Source: Norana najaformis
Taxonomy: Eukaryota; Annelida; Clitellata; Crassiclitellata; Hormogastridae
Assembly: GCA_964023275.1 (NCBI GenBank)
Contig: OZ029925.1
Span: forward strand, 5,832,913-5,896,912
DNA length: 64,000 nucleotides
Direction of reading: 5' to 3'
A model generated the notes under the pieces. The model worked only from the letters and a program-made list of their open reading frames with translations, was not told the DNA's origin and did not search any database. Positions within the stretch are counted from its first letter, which is position 1. Every line of letters starts with the position of its first letter. Positions 24,001 through 32,936 of the stretch are shown here, piece by piece. The position numbers were made by a program, and so were the translations under genes.

Positions 24001-25966
24001 AGTCGGGAAGAACAATAATTAACAAGTCATAATTAGGCCTATATCTGCTTAGTATTGAACGCAACTGTTTCTCACGATTTCTTCTGTCACAACTGACGAA
24101 AGGTGTTTAGCAAATTATGCCTGCGCAAACACGCTTAGCATATCGTAAACTTACTAGCCTACATATTGTAATATTTATTTATTGTCTAGGAATATGATGA
24201 AAAATTCCCAACACGTTCAGCGCATGTAAGGTTGAAGAGCTTCATGTCGAAAACACACAGAGAGCAGTGTTGAAACTACGAGGAAGCTATGTTCACCCAA
24301 CACTGTACCATGATATCGACTTAACACTGGAGGCAAGAAGTCTAATAAACAACGTAGACCCTAGTTGCATTTCAAACATCCACTGCTTAAGCAGGACATA
24401 AATTTTATTTTGTAATGTTATCCAACTTCCTGCTTCGTCGATTGTACATCTACTTTGTCCTACTTGGCGACTGTTGGGGCATCTTTTAGCGTTAGCTAGT
24501 TTAAACAGATTGGGTAATAGATACGTAATAGTAATCGTAGACTCAAAATTTTTAAACCGCTTTTTAAAAGCTAAGCGCAGGGAATCAGCTTATTCACGAG
24601 CGCTACGTCAGGTCAGTGGGGTAGTCCAAAGATGCAAACCAAGACCAGAAGACTATAGAGAGAAGGGGATAGGAGCTGTTAGGGTGGGTTGTGTTTAAGT
24701 ACAGATTTACTAGTGACCAGGTTTACTGGCTGCAAAGGAATTGCTACGATACAACGGTAAGTAGCTGCCTTGTGAGAGAGGGTCATCAGAAGGCGCTATA
24801 TAAATGATAAAAACTTAGCTACATACACTATAAGTGGTAATTGCAATCGCAAACTGAGAAACACCTCAGAGGCTTCCCGCAACGACGATCGAAAATTTTA
24901 AAGAACTTAAGGAAAACCGGCAAAGTGAGACCATAAAGAGCTCATGTCTTAGGTCGCTAGACAACAGGCTTGTACTGTGTACAGATGTCTGGGTCAATAA
25001 AGCATTTAGCGTCGAGTAAAGGTATCGTTTCAATAGCAACAGAGCAGCAATAACGAGGCAGTAGTGAAACAATACTTAAGAAATAATTGCACAATAACGA
25101 AGCAACGGTGGAACAAGAGTAAAACCAATAGAGTTAAACTGCAGTGAACCAATAGCAAACCGACAGTAAAACAACAGTGGAACAATAAAGAATTAATAGA
25201 GTGGAACAGTAGTGACACAACAGTAATGAAACAATAGTCGAACAATAGTCGAACATTAGTGAACAATTATCTGATCAATCTTACGAACTCGCCATCACTT
25301 CACTCCTTTTCCTATCCTTATTCCTCTTCCCCCCCTTATCTATTCTGCAGAGCCAATTCCACGCACCACCCAATGTAGTCGCCTGACTGCCTGCCTGCCT
25401 GCCTGCCTGACTCTTGGATCTTGACCTGGAACTGAACCCTTCTTGCATATCGATTTTGTTTTGACTGATCGCCTGTGAATGAGCTGGTTCCCACGACTTA
25501 GCTTTCGTTGGGCGCTGTAGAAATCTCGAGTTTACGGTTACAATTACGATAGTGGAACCGTAGTGAAGCAATAGTCGTGAAAACAAAGTGAACCACAGTG
25601 GAACAACAGTCGACCAATAGTTTATTCACTAGGGTGCAAAAGCAGGGAGACAGTAACAGACCAGTATTGAACTACTAGCGGAAAAACAGCTGAGGTACAA
25701 AGTACATTTCGCGTAGAGAGCGCCACTGATGAGTTTATCTCGAAGTGGCGCTATACAAATTTTAAATTACAATTACGCATCAGATTCAGGTGTAGTGACA
25801 TTGCGCGCGTTACAAGTGTTTTAAATTTTAAAAAATTATGAAAAAAATAAAAAATACATTAGAGAAAAGGAAAAGCGAATACCGTTTTGAAAATTTTCGT
25901 GATTTCCTCGATCTGTTCCGCGTTCAGGTAGAGACTCTCTCTGACGGCTCCTGCTCCACGCGACAT
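7506..25966 (-). CDS. PLS: Plastin / fimbrin, actin-bundling protein (12 coding exons, 622 aa)
   Basis: Plastins cross-link actin filaments in the cytoplasm under calcium control. Coding exons: 25883-25966, 18981-19139, 18218-18378, 16925-17020, 15647-15854, 14025-14285, 13020-13224, 12273-12449, 11744-11845, 9261-9379, 8175-8318 and 7506-7658. All have AG/GT borders and the phases agree throughout; the total is 1,869 nt with stop, against about 630 aa for human plastins. The order is an EF-hand pair (residues about 20-80; first loop [12 protein letters not shown]), then four calponin-homology domains (about 122-235, 268-380, 390-500, 505-615). Typical blocks are [57 protein letters not shown] and [13 protein letters not shown]. 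The start is the only ATG before the first EF helix (MSRGAGAV). Oddities: the second EF loop has lost key acidic ligands, and the end reads [10 protein letters not shown] instead of the vertebrate CLMGRGMKRV. The first intron is 6.7 kb. Exon 9 is easy to miss because a longer frame overlaps it. Confidence 0.96.
7670..8165. repeat. CAT/CGT trinucleotide arrays in the last plastin intron
   Basis: Two blocks of TCATCATCA with CGTCGTC interruptions (about 7670-7930 and 8018-8160) fill nearly all of the intron between plastin exons 12 and 11. They end within 15 nt of the exon 11 donor. Frames read through them give His, Ser or Asp strings and are not genes. Confidence 0.95.
8540..8652. repeat. CA/CG dinucleotide array
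   Basis: ACACACACGCACAC-type repeat, about 110 bp, in the plastin intron between exons 10 and 11. Confidence 0.95.
8985..9180 (-). mobile_element. Diverged A-element subfamily copy
   Basis: It shares the ATTACG-type tail and GAATAAGCTGGT block with the A-element. It differs in the body (TCCAAAGATG, AGAGAGAAGGGG), and the same variant recurs at 24520-24710, so this looks like a subfamily. It sits just downstream of plastin exon 10 in the direction of transcription. Confidence 0.6.
9520..9712. repeat. TTACAATTACA-type array
   Basis: Nearly 200 bp of ATTACATTACAATTATTAC repeat in the plastin intron between exons 9 and 10. The unit resembles the ATTAC tails of the local retroelements, so it may be an expanded tail; that origin is inferred. 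Confidence 0.85.
10080..11275. repeat. Region built from a diverged dispersed repeat
   Basis: No exon is seen here. Blocks such as GCCGTTGACGTCGAC, AAAGCGTCGG-TGAAAGC and TTTTAAAGGTGTCTAAAGAA recur at about 10190-10300, 10600, 10690, 11055-11090 and 11150-11255. Relatives appear near 1980-2090, 14880-15130 and 46990-47110. This is an old medium-copy repeat that I do not recognise. Confidence 0.6.
11485..11590 (+). repeat. Dispersed repeat shared with 30990-31100
   Basis: The blocks ACTCCGCCACTGCC, GGATAAAGGAGGAGGGCGAC and TTGATGCCATAA-TGTCGTTAAA occur here and again at about 30990-31100 in the same order and orientation. Two copies of an unrecognised element. Confidence 0.65.
12008..12268. 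repeat. CAGA tetranucleotide array next to plastin exon 8
   Basis: ACAGACAGACAG-type repeat with ACAC-rich insertions, about 260 bp. It starts immediately inside the intron, the donor GTCTGTCTGT at 12272 being already part of the repeat. The frames open across exon and repeat are artefacts. Confidence 0.9.
12465..12785. repeat. CAT/CGT arrays upstream of plastin exon 8
   Basis: TCATCGTCGTCG-type repeats flank the exon 8 acceptor at 12450 on its intron side, so exon 8 is bracketed by CAGA repeat on one side and CAT repeat on the other. Confidence 0.9.
12880..13010 (-). mobile_element. tRNA-like SINE fragment
   Basis: On the minus strand a B box-like GGGTTCGAGCC follows AACGATTAC, with a GATCCTGGACAAGCTG block after it. 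Related pieces with a TTGGATTACAGACC block occur at about 30755-30815, 31430-31560 and 46765-46850. It abuts the donor of plastin exon 7. Confidence 0.5.
13262..13610. repeat. 48-bp minisatellite, about seven units
   Basis: The unit CTCAATTTGCTACTTTCTAA plus CAAAAAGAAACAGTTGACTACACAAAAG repeats with an exact 48-bp period from about 13271 and very little divergence. It lies in the plastin intron just 5' of exon 7, whose acceptor is at 13225. The last partial unit overlaps the acceptor's upstream sequence. Because 48 is divisible by three, both strands stay open for more than 100 codons without being genes. Confidence 0.95.
14325..14720 (-). mobile_element. LINE F, 5'-truncated copy: ORF2 C-terminus and 3' end
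   Basis: The minus strand reads [16 protein letters not shown], then [16 protein letters not shown] and [11 protein letters not shown], then a stop at about 14396. This resembles the C-terminal tail of reverse transcriptases in many invertebrate non-LTR elements. The 3' end is followed by a short ACTT-rich tail that reaches the acceptor region of plastin exon 6. A second 3' fragment of the same family lies at 42985-43155. Confidence 0.75.
15223..15465. repeat. Degenerate repeat of about 60 bp, four units
   Basis: Units carry the pattern TTACCTTTA, then CTTATA/GAAGAG, then TCTACA/TCCACA-GTTAGAG. On the minus strand three of them translate as similar 20-residue blocks ([20 protein letters not shown] and two relatives). 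It lies inside the plastin intron after exon 5, so it is probably not translated. Confidence 0.7.
15470..15602 (-). mobile_element. SINE2 3' half
   Basis: Shares GACCATATGGCC, CTGCTCATTTTTCAATGAAT and GGGCGCCACGCC with other SINE2 copies. It ends about 40 nt from the donor of plastin exon 5. Confidence 0.7.
15921..16272. repeat. 40-41-bp minisatellite, eight to nine units
   Basis: CCAAAAACTATGAAAACATT plus CAAAAAATGCATGAGCATTAT repeats with CCAAAAAC starting at 15963, 16003, 16044, 16085, 16126, 16165, 16205 and 16246. It lies in the plastin intron between exons 4 and 5. Confidence 0.9.
16494..16590. repeat. Dispersed repeat with GACTTCTATAGCGCCGT block
   Basis: AATGACTTCTATAGCGCCGT, CATAATGCCCAAGGCATCA and CGATGGTCG form a family with members at about 63297-63420 (+), 59285-59320 (+ partial), 6700-6780 (-) and weaker relatives at 31260-31320 and 49790-49850. 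Function unknown; the pattern fits a short retroposon. Confidence 0.65.
16625..16917 (+). mobile_element. SINE3 copy, tRNA-derived
   Basis: Second copy of the family at 1078-1365. It has the B box-like GGGTTCGAGCC, CTGTAACGACCCTGGGCAA, CTGTCACCAAACAG and GTGTCCAGGGCCTTGGGATT blocks and a CTTTACTTTACTT tail. It lies immediately 3' of plastin exon 4's donor at 16924. Confidence 0.8.
17666..18058. repeat. ATT trinucleotide array, about 390 bp
   Basis: TTATTATTATTA with GTTGTTGTT interruptions in the plastin intron between exons 3 and 4. The long Ile/Val and Leu frames through it are low-complexity artefacts. Confidence 0.98.
18430..18960. repeat. AAGGTCAG/GGTTAG and GATTAGATT low-order repeats
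   Basis: Irregular repetition of AGGTCAGTTAAGGTCAG and TTAGTTGTGGTAGATTAAA to about 18700, then TTAGATTAGATT and GTTATGTTATGTTA to the edge of plastin exon 2's donor at 18980. No coding exon is seen between 18379 and 18980. Confidence 0.8.
19405..19545. repeat. GTCA tetranucleotide array
   Basis: CAGTCAGTCAGT-type repeat in plastin intron 1. A similar array with GCCA units lies at 60905-61025 in the arrestin gene. Confidence 0.95.
19550..20220. other. Unique-looking intronic stretch
   Basis: Part of plastin intron 1. A plus-strand frame of 109 codons (19542-19871) is open, but it shows no recognisable family, no splice context and no repeat. I see nothing I can name here. Confidence 0.4.
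20225..20545. repeat. GGAT tetranucleotide array
   Basis: GGATGGATGGAT/GATTGATGGATAGATTGATG array, about 320 bp, in plastin intron 1. Confidence 0.95.
20855..20970. repeat. GCTTATTGCTTATGGCTTAT array
   Basis: A 7-bp-based repeat, GCTTATT alternating with GCTTATG, about 115 bp, in plastin intron 1. Confidence 0.9.
21590..21825. repeat. ACAT tetranucleotide array
   Basis: CATACATACATGCATACATA-type repeat in plastin intron 1, interrupted by a TTATATAGGGCCTATATATA stretch. Confidence 0.95.
22060..22440. repeat. 39-bp minisatellite, nine to ten units
   Basis: The unit TTCATTTACAAAAAAG plus TCCTTTCTTTCCTTACTAATGTC repeats at 39 bp with small indels. It is in plastin intron 1. Since 39 is a multiple of three, a repeated 13-residue frame appears that is not a protein gene. 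Confidence 0.95.
23030..23390 (+). mobile_element. LINE B 3'-end fragments with ATGTAT arrays
   Basis: GAACTTTGTAAGAAGGGCATTA and TTATAGCTGTATTGTATTG match the 3' end of the LINE B copy at 60160-60623. A shorter second piece (GGGCATTATTAAATTATAG) follows at about 23297. TATATGTATATG repeat separates and follows them. Only 3' tails survive. Confidence 0.65.
23580..23745 (+). mobile_element. A-element copy
   Basis: Runs GATCTTGACCAG, GATTTTGTTTGTCTGAGCGC, CCGCAACTTAGCTTTCTTTGG and ends with a tail of ATTACGATTACGATT. Intron 1 of plastin. Confidence 0.75.
24520..24710 (-). mobile_element. Diverged A-element subfamily copy
   Basis: Same variant as 8985-9180, sharing GAATCAGCTTATTCACGAGCGCT, GTCCAAAGATGC and GGTGGGTTGTGTTTAAG. 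Confidence 0.6.
25030..25690. repeat. GTGAAACAATAGT-type repeat split by an A-element
   Basis: Irregular GAACAATAGTGAAACAACAGTGG repetition occupies 25030-25265 and resumes at 25550-25690. Between them lies a plus-oriented A-element (25360-25552) with its CTCTTGGATCTTGACCTGG block and ATTACGAT tail. The element apparently inserted into an older array. Confidence 0.75.
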
Positions 25967-26580
25967 CTTGCGTCGATTTTCTTCGCTTTTTCTCGTAAAC
26001 CACTCTAGGTATTAAGCCGACAGCTTTCTCGCAAGCTCAGTCTTTGCCTTTTTCGACAACGACTCACGCAACGCCGAAATGAGAAAGTGAGCCAAGCGAC
26101 AACGCTACGCCACAGATCTAGCCGGACTTTTATCACGTGTCGAACCTCTAGGCCTTGTGAAGATCTAGGCCTACGTATGAATCTGTGTGTGCGTGTGTGT
26201 GCATGTGTGTGTGTGCAGGCCTGATGTGTGTATGCATGTACATATATGGTTATTACGTAGTTTTCTTCCTCCTTAGCATGAATGCGTTCGGCTGAGCAGC
26301 TTGTTGACTTAAAGAAAACTCGTTTGAGCTTCTGCCCGGCTTATAGCCGCTACATACTTGTTCGGCACTTTATTCTGTGCATTCAGGCGTTTCAACTTAC
26401 TTTCCTTCCGGTTTTACCGGGGTAAATCATGGTAAAACGGAGACGAATAGTGTTTTGGTGCCATGCCTGAGCAGGAAGGTTTGCTTAATGGTGGACTTTT
26501 TGTTCTGAAGGAACTTCATCACTTAGCATTTTGTCGGCAACGCATATATGTAGTGCTAGGAGGCGCTATATTAAGCGTTT
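25967..26580. other. Plastin 5' flank and presumed promoter region
   Basis: Upstream (plus-coordinate right side) of the plastin ATG at 25966. No TATA box or clear CpG-rich promoter can be singled out by eye, and a short GTGT repeat lies at 26185-26225. Transcription start is unknown. Confidence 0.3.
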
Positions 26581-26582
26581 AG

Positions 26583-26759
26583 ATACACACACACAGATGT
26601 ATACAATCATACATACATACATACATACAGGCACATACTTACATTCATACATACAGATATGCATACATACTTACATACGCACACACATACATACATACAT
26701 ACATAAATACATAAACACATAGAGACATACATACACACATGTATACATACATACATACA

Positions 26760-26791
<32 letters not shown>

Positions 26792-26805
26792 CATACATAC
26801 ATCTT
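26583..26805. repeat. ACAT tetranucleotide array
   Basis: CATACATACATACATA repeat, about 220 bp, directly next to the LINE D fragment; it may have grown from that element's tail. Confidence 0.95.
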
Positions 26806-26819
26806 CTTTGAGTTCATGG

Positions 26820-27090
26820 ACTCATCGCCAGTTGGCGTCGATTGGACGACTCACTGTAGATTTCCACTGTCCCTGTCATGTGTCATCAGACTCATCCTGT
26901 GCATATCCATCGCGCACCTGTCTCTGACGTCATCCAGTCATTCTCTGCTTGCTCTACGTCTGATCCCTTCGTCATCCATCATTCCAAACACAACCTGTCT
27001 GACCATCCTGGTCTTATCCATTCTGGAAATGGTTGCAAAGAGATTTAGTTTCCTTTCCATTACTTGCTGCGCGATGTTTCTTGTGCAATC
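26820..27090 (-). mobile_element. LINE D: C-terminal fragment of an endonuclease-reverse transcriptase
   Basis: The minus strand reads AQQVMERKLNLFATISRMD, then RQVVFGMMDDEGIRRRASRE, a stop, then LDDVRDRCAMDMHRMSL. The conserved tryptophan after RE in this family is replaced by TGA, so the copy is dead. This tail is known from RTE-like or craniofacial-type LINE ORFs of many invertebrates. It is 5' truncated and sits beside an ACAT array. Confidence 0.75.
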
Positions 27091-27179
27091 TACCCATACA
27101 TACATACATGCAAACATACAATATACCAACTTTTTGGGTTAAGTAGACGAGTTGTGCGCTTCGTGTTTATGTTCGTCGT

Positions 27180-27370
27180 TCATGGAAATATACGTATATA
27201 TATTTGATTTGTATTTGATATATATATATGATATATATTTGATATTTATATTTGTTATAATATATAGGCTTATTTGATATGCATTTGATATATATTTGAT
27301 ATATCTTTGATATTTATTTGGAATTTATATTTGGTATATATATATTTAATATATATGTATATATCTCTTT
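27180..27370. repeat. TTTGATATATA-type AT-rich repeat
   Basis: GATATATATTTGATATTTATTTG repeated irregularly for about 190 bp; noncoding. Confidence 0.85.
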
Positions 27371-27540
27371 GTTCCGTAATGCAGCAGATATTGACGATAT
27401 AGAAGTCAAAATAACAAGTTGAGGTCAAGTAATATAGGGCAGGGTATACGGTAAATGGAGGTAGGCTACTGAAGGTGAGACAAGGTAAGATAAAGCAAGA
27501 TGAGGCAAGGCAACGTAAGGCAAGATCGTGTAAGGTAAGA

Positions 27541-27695
<155 letters not shown>

Positions 27696-27699
27696 ATGT

Positions 27700-27925
27700 T
27701 CATAGTAGAGTTCCGGGGAAGCAGATGGCGTTCCCACGCTGGACAGCTACTGAGAGTCTTTGAAGCAGGTAGCTGGTCTCCAGTGGATCGTGGGTTGCCA
27801 CTGTCATCCTTCGTCCTAACTCCCACACAAAATCCAATCCTTCCGTACTCCATGCGCCGCTGGTCTCCAGTGCGACCGCCACAAAAGAGTGGGTTTGGGC
27901 TATAGTGGCGTATTTATTATTATTT
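27700..27925 (-). mobile_element. LINE E: reverse-transcriptase C-terminal tail
   Basis: The minus strand reads SFVAVALETSGAWSTEGLDF, ELGRRMTVATHDPLET, LLQRLSVAVQRGNAICFPGT and then a stop. This pattern (ETxGxWG...ELGRR...LxQRLSxAxQRGNA) is a familiar end of invertebrate LINE polyproteins. About 70 codons survive. Confidence 0.75.
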
Positions 27926-28199
27926 TTTTTCCTTTTGACCAATTATGGTTGTGATAAGTCTGATGTGATTCTGATCAAATTATAATAATTCCTTAAATTA
28001 AAACATAAAAACCTTTGCTTATAAGTTCTCCTAGAGATTTATAGTTGATTTTTTAAAAACGTTAATTACACAGTATACTGATAAAAATATTTCACGTACA
28101 AATTCTAATCTCAATTATTTAACTTCGCAGATGAAAATCCGTCCTCCTTTTCAGAGGTCCATTCACAGTGAGCCACAAAGATGTAAAGTAACTCGTTAT

Positions 28200-28200
28200 G

Positions 28201-28231
<31 letters not shown>

Positions 28232-28285
28232 GTAGTAGTAGTAGTAGTAGTAGTAGTAATAGTGGTAGTAGTAGTGGTAGTTGTG

Positions 28286-28328
<43 letters not shown>

Positions 28329-28330
28329 TG

Positions 28331-28388
<58 letters not shown>

Positions 28389-28497
28389 TAGTATTCATAA
28401 AACTTTAATAGTTTCTTCGTAGGTTTCTTCTCTCTACGCTGCATTGGTCTTGTCGTTAAGCTCATTGGTGAGGAAGCAACCCTGAATCAGCGGTTGC

Positions 28498-28555
<58 letters not shown>

Positions 28556-28592
28556 CATTATTATCATTATTATTATTATTATTATTATTATT
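28200..28592. repeat. ATT, AGT and ATT trinucleotide arrays
   Basis: TTATTATTA at 28201-28230, AGTAGTAGT to about 28395, and TTATTATTA at 28500-28592. Frames read as poly-Ser, poly-Tyr or poly-Thr. Confidence 0.95.
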
Positions 28593-28597
28593 TCTGC

Positions 28598-28768
28598 ATT
28601 TATTAGGCGCCACTGTCTAATGACTAAGCATCAATCGATGGCGCCGAGCAACTGTGAGAGGAGGACTTGCTCAAGGTCCCTACACAGTGACCGTCTTCGA
28701 GGAGGCTCGAACCCGTACTCTCCGCGTTACAACCCGAGCGCTCTATCCAATATACTACCGTGTTATGG
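28598..28768 (-). mobile_element. SINE4 copy, tRNA-derived
   Basis: On the minus strand: a GGATAGAGCGCTCGG-like A box region, B box GGGTTCGAGCCTCC, then the body, ending GTGGCGCCTAATAAATGCAG. Members also lie at 61815-62000 (-) and about 44925-45075 (+). Confidence 0.8.
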
Positions 28769-29274
28769 TAAGGCACGATAAGGTAAGGTAAGAATAAGGT
28801 AAGGTAAGATAAGATAAGGAGATGGCCAAAAATGGAATTCGTATCAATACTAATATGAAGTCTAAAGCCCGTCACCTTTTAACGGGCTCATTCTTTATGC
28901 TGACTCCTCAGAACAGCATCCTTGTCGAAACCTGTCTTCCTGTTGACATGTGTATTATGCAGGCCTGTTTGTATCAGGCCTGTTTGTTGTTCTTGAGCCT
29001 GAAACACAAACCTATGTGATTGCCCTATTTAGCTGTTTGGTTTCCTCTTCGAGCCACGATCTAACCTGCTCTAGGCTCAAGCACAGTGACTTTCTCGGGG
29101 CCCATATAGAAATGGTCCACATCTGGTCACCAGTTGAGTGGCTTTGGCCCGTTGTGGTCCAAAACTGGCCCGCACTGTGTGCCAACAGTGGCACTATGCG
29201 GGCCAGCTGTGGACGTGGCTGTCAGGACAAGAATCCATCTCGTTTCTCTAGTCTGAAACGGCAAAGGTAATGTA

Positions 29275-29690
29275 AGCTACAAGATAATGTAAGGCATGGT
29301 AAGGTAAAGTAAGGTTAGGTAAGGTAATCGTAATCGTAAACTCGAGATTTCTACAGCGCCCAAGGGAACCAGCTTATTCACAGGCGCTCAGTCAAAATCA
29401 AAATCGATAGGTAGGAGAGGTTCGGTTCCAGATCAAGATCCAAGAGTCAGGCAGGGCGTCAGACGACTACGGTGGGTGTCTTTATTTTACGACAATTTAT
29501 ATAGCATCGTTAGTAGCATGCTACTTCTAGGGTGCTTTACAAAGTCAAAAGTCAGCCCAAGGGTGGTGTTTAGAATTGGATCTGCAGGATAGATAAGGGG
29601 AAGAAATGGAATTTGAGAGGTAAGGCAAGGCAAGGCAAGGCAAGGCAAGGCAAGGCAAGGTAAGGTAAGGTAAGGGAAGGGAAGGGAAAG
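29275..29690 (-). mobile_element. A-element flanked by AAGGT/AAGGC arrays
   Basis: An A-element (about 29325-29480, continuing at 29565-29615) is interrupted near 29483-29560 by a piece with TTTATATAGCATCG. Both sides carry AAGGTAAGGTAAGG or AAGGCAAGGC arrays (29280-29325, 29620-29685). The interruption looks like a nested insertion. Confidence 0.6.
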
Positions 29691-30299
29691 GCCTAGACTT
29701 GGACTTGGTGTGCTTGAAAGACGCGGAAGTCAGTCTTAATCAGTGGGGTAAAACACCCAAAGCTCGGAGTAAAATCTATGGGTCGATTATGTCTCTCCAG
29801 ATCTGAACCATTAGGTAAAGACCCACGGGCAAAAGCGAAATCTATGGGGAAATGTGTACGAGTGAATGGGTTGTCTGAACCACCCCTGTAGCACTCTTCC
29901 CACACTCGCTAAAATTACATCCGTTTTCATTTGTCGATTGGTCTACCACTACTCATCGTCACAGCTGTTCATCTATTTTGAAATCCGTGCTTCACTATCA
30001 ACACGACCCTCAAATTAACGTTCAGAGACACATTTAAGCTTATGAACTAACATGGGTGCGTCTAAGTATGCACTGGGATATGCACCGCATCCCTCCTTCC
30101 AGAACTTCTGTCTTAAGCTTCGATATCAACGGATACATGATAGGTCCAATGGACAGACGATAGGTCGATAGTCCGACGCCTAACTAGGCCTATTTGAGTT
30201 AAATGAGAAGTTCACGCGCTCGATGTCACGATAAGGAAAGTAAAACTCAAGTATCCGGTTAGACGCAACACTTGTGACATAACCGTCCAAGCCTATGTA

Positions 30300-30765
30300 C
30301 GTCTGCGGTCATGGGCTAGTACGGTCCGTGCACGGGACCTTAAATGGCGTGGCGCCCATTCAAACGGGCAGCGGTGGTAAAGGATCTCACCCGATAAATT
30401 CATTGCAAAATGAGCAGTGTCGAGGCCATACGGTTGCTTTATAAAACCTATACATTTACATTTACATTTATACAGGATTAAAGTGGCTTTTGATTAGCCT
30501 ACGCATATAGGCCCATTAGGCCTACCCTTAGATAACAATAACAACTCGTAAACATTCATTTATTTATTTTACCGGTTTTTCATACTTAATAGACATGCAA
30601 AATCAATAAATATGAATGGATGAACCTGAGGGTGGGCGAACTATGGGAGTCATTACACGAAGTTCGCTCAACACCCAATCAATTCATTGCAAAATGAGCA
30701 GGGTCGAGGCCATGCGGGTTGCTCTATAAAACCGTGTACTTTTACATTTACATTTACAGTCGCGA
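30300..30765 (+). mobile_element. SINE2 copy and a partial second copy
   Basis: About 30310-30475 has GGGCTAGTACGGTCCGTGCAC, GGCGTGGCGCCCATTCAAAC, GGATCTCACCCGATAAATTC and an ACATTT tail. About 30675-30760 repeats only the last third. Tails end TTTACATTTACATTTA. Confidence 0.75.
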
Positions 30766-31169
30766 ACCCACAATCGTTGGATTAAAACCCTGCGCGCTAC
30801 GAAACTGACGTGCACACAATAATTTGGGTGCTGGGTTTGCTATGGGTAGAGCCGCCCCTAAATCTTTCACCCGCCGTTTTGCTTTTTCCTGCCTCGAGTG
30901 AGTAGTTAGTTCTCTTGGCTGCAAGGCTTTACTATTGCTGGACCAAGGCTTTGGAATATCCGTGTAAACGCTGTTAGCACTGTTGAGTCCTTGGTAACTC
31001 CGCCACTGCCGTATTCAGGTGGTGCCAGCCCCAAGTCTGGATAAAGGAGGAGGGCGACATCAACGGCCATTGATGCCATAAGATGTCGTTAAATTGGTAC
31101 TACTAGTCCTTGGTAACTTTCCGTTCTCGACTCAAGACGTACATCGTCGATGGACTGCCTTCTGTCTCT

Positions 31170-31245
31170 TGGAAATGACCCTTGGAATTGACCCTTGGAA
31201 CTGACCCTTGGAATTGACCCTTGGAATTGACCCTTGGAATTGACC
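31170..31245. repeat. 13-bp repeat GACCCTTGGAATT
   Basis: About six units of GACCCTTGGAATT with an AATT/AACT alternation; short minisatellite between plastin and SSRP1. Confidence 0.9.
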
Positions 31246-31747
31246 TGTGTGCGAATCTTTTTTCGATTGCCATCGATTGATGCCTGGTGCATTATTATAA
31301 TGGCATTCGCCAGGGGGCACAGCATTCACCGAGGCCTGACCTGAAGACCCCTTGCCTCTAGCCCCTCTGTTTCTGGTCCTATTTTATATTTTGTTGAACA
31401 CGTTACGTGCAAGGTTCAATAAATCTGAATTTCAGGCACTACAGAAGTGTTCGCGAACAACTTGTCCAGGGTCGTTAGACGGAGTCCGCTCATCAGGCTC
31501 GGAACTGCAATCGGTGGATTACTGATGAAGCGTACCGCGCTGCGCATTAAAGCATGAAAGTTTCGTACTTCAAGGCTTTCGTTTAAGAAAACCCCGATTG
31601 AAAGAACACGTATTCTACGCCATGAGCTTCCCAAGCAAAAGTTTTCTCTTGCAAGAACTCCAGTCGAGTAGCTGCAGGAAAAACACACAGGCGAAACAAA
31701 CTGACTTTATATAGCGCCTTTAGAGAAACCATCAGACCATACATACA

Positions 31748-32018
31748 GAAACTGTAAATGTAAATGTATACGGTTTTAGGCCTATAGGCTATAGCGACCG
31801 TATGGCCTCAACCCGGCTCAGTGAATTTATTGAATGATATCCTTCACCACCGCTGCCCGTTTGAATGGGCACCACGCTACTTAAGGTCCTCGTGTACGGC
31901 CGTGCTAGCCCGAGATTCATATCTCTGAAATAAGCCACTATCGGTATGAGAACCGGCATTCTCACGCTCAGAGGCGCCTTGACGTACACTTTAACCAGTG
32001 TAGCTAGCCAGATCAGTA
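31748..32018 (-). mobile_element. Near full-length SINE2, tRNA-derived
   Basis: On the minus strand: A box-like TAGCTACACTGGTTAAAGTG, B box GGTTCTCATACC, GGGCTAGCACGGCCGTAC, then the GGGCAGCGGTGG block and an ACATTTAC tail. This is the best example for defining the family. Confidence 0.8.
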
Positions 32019-32019
32019 A

Positions 32020-32936
32020 AGAAATGTCTCATCAGCTGCTGGGTTTGGCCTTGTCATGACGAGCCGAGGCCACACGTCATATTTCATGATTAAACGCCTC
32101 TCCACGCTTGTTCGGCAAATTTTCCCTTCTGTGGAAAATCCTCTGTTGCTCTCCGTTAGCTATGAGCCACGAAAGCGACTGTTAAAATCTGTCTTTGAAC
32201 TTTACCGCATGGCATAATGCCTTTTCTGTATAACTTTTAAGTCCTCGTACTACTCGCCAGATGTCAGAAGAGATTATAAGAGAATGTTTTGTTTAAGATA
32301 AGATAAGAGTATGATAAAGACAAAGAGTAGTCTAAAACATTTGTTTAGGTGTTTTTATAGGGCCTATAGAGGCCTACTTTTCTTTCTTCCTAAACAGCCA
32401 CGCTTATTGCGTCCACAGCAGGCCTGCATCATGCCACTGGTGACAGCTAATGACCAGCTATAGGCTTGTTGCGGATCCAAACAACGCAGGTGTCATCAAT
32501 TTGTCCCAAAATGTGCCACAGAAAGATAAAACTGTCATTAGGCTATATTAAATAAAATCGTTTTAAGAAAAGATCAGTGACCTAAACCGACTTCTTTTCT
32601 TCTAAAGAGCAACTACCTTTGGATTTTCAAGAAGCTGTGCCCAAATTAAACGACTACTTGGCTCATATTGCACAGTATGTCAGAGAAGTCAAGTTAAGAC
32701 GAGCAAAGAGAAAATCAAGTTAACTTTTTACTTACTTATTTACTAAAAAATTTTGGTTAGCGAATTTTAAGCTCTTTGATGGCAGATGCGACATCTGTCG
32801 GGCTTGCTGAGTTTCCGTTGTAAAAGAAGAGCGCCGTTTTTACTCGTTATGTTTGTGTTTTGAGGATTTATCAGGCGTAGTATCGATTGATTATCAAAGT
32901 AATAAGGGCCTGAGTTTTCCAAGAACAAACTCAACT
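32020..32936 (+). promoter_or_regulatory. SSRP1 5' flank and presumed promoter/5' UTR
   Basis: No repeat family or coding exon is recognised. The start codon at 32937 sits in CTCAACTATGGCAG. No canonical TATA box stands out close to the gene, as is usual for housekeeping genes. Start site not determinable by eye. Confidence 0.35.
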
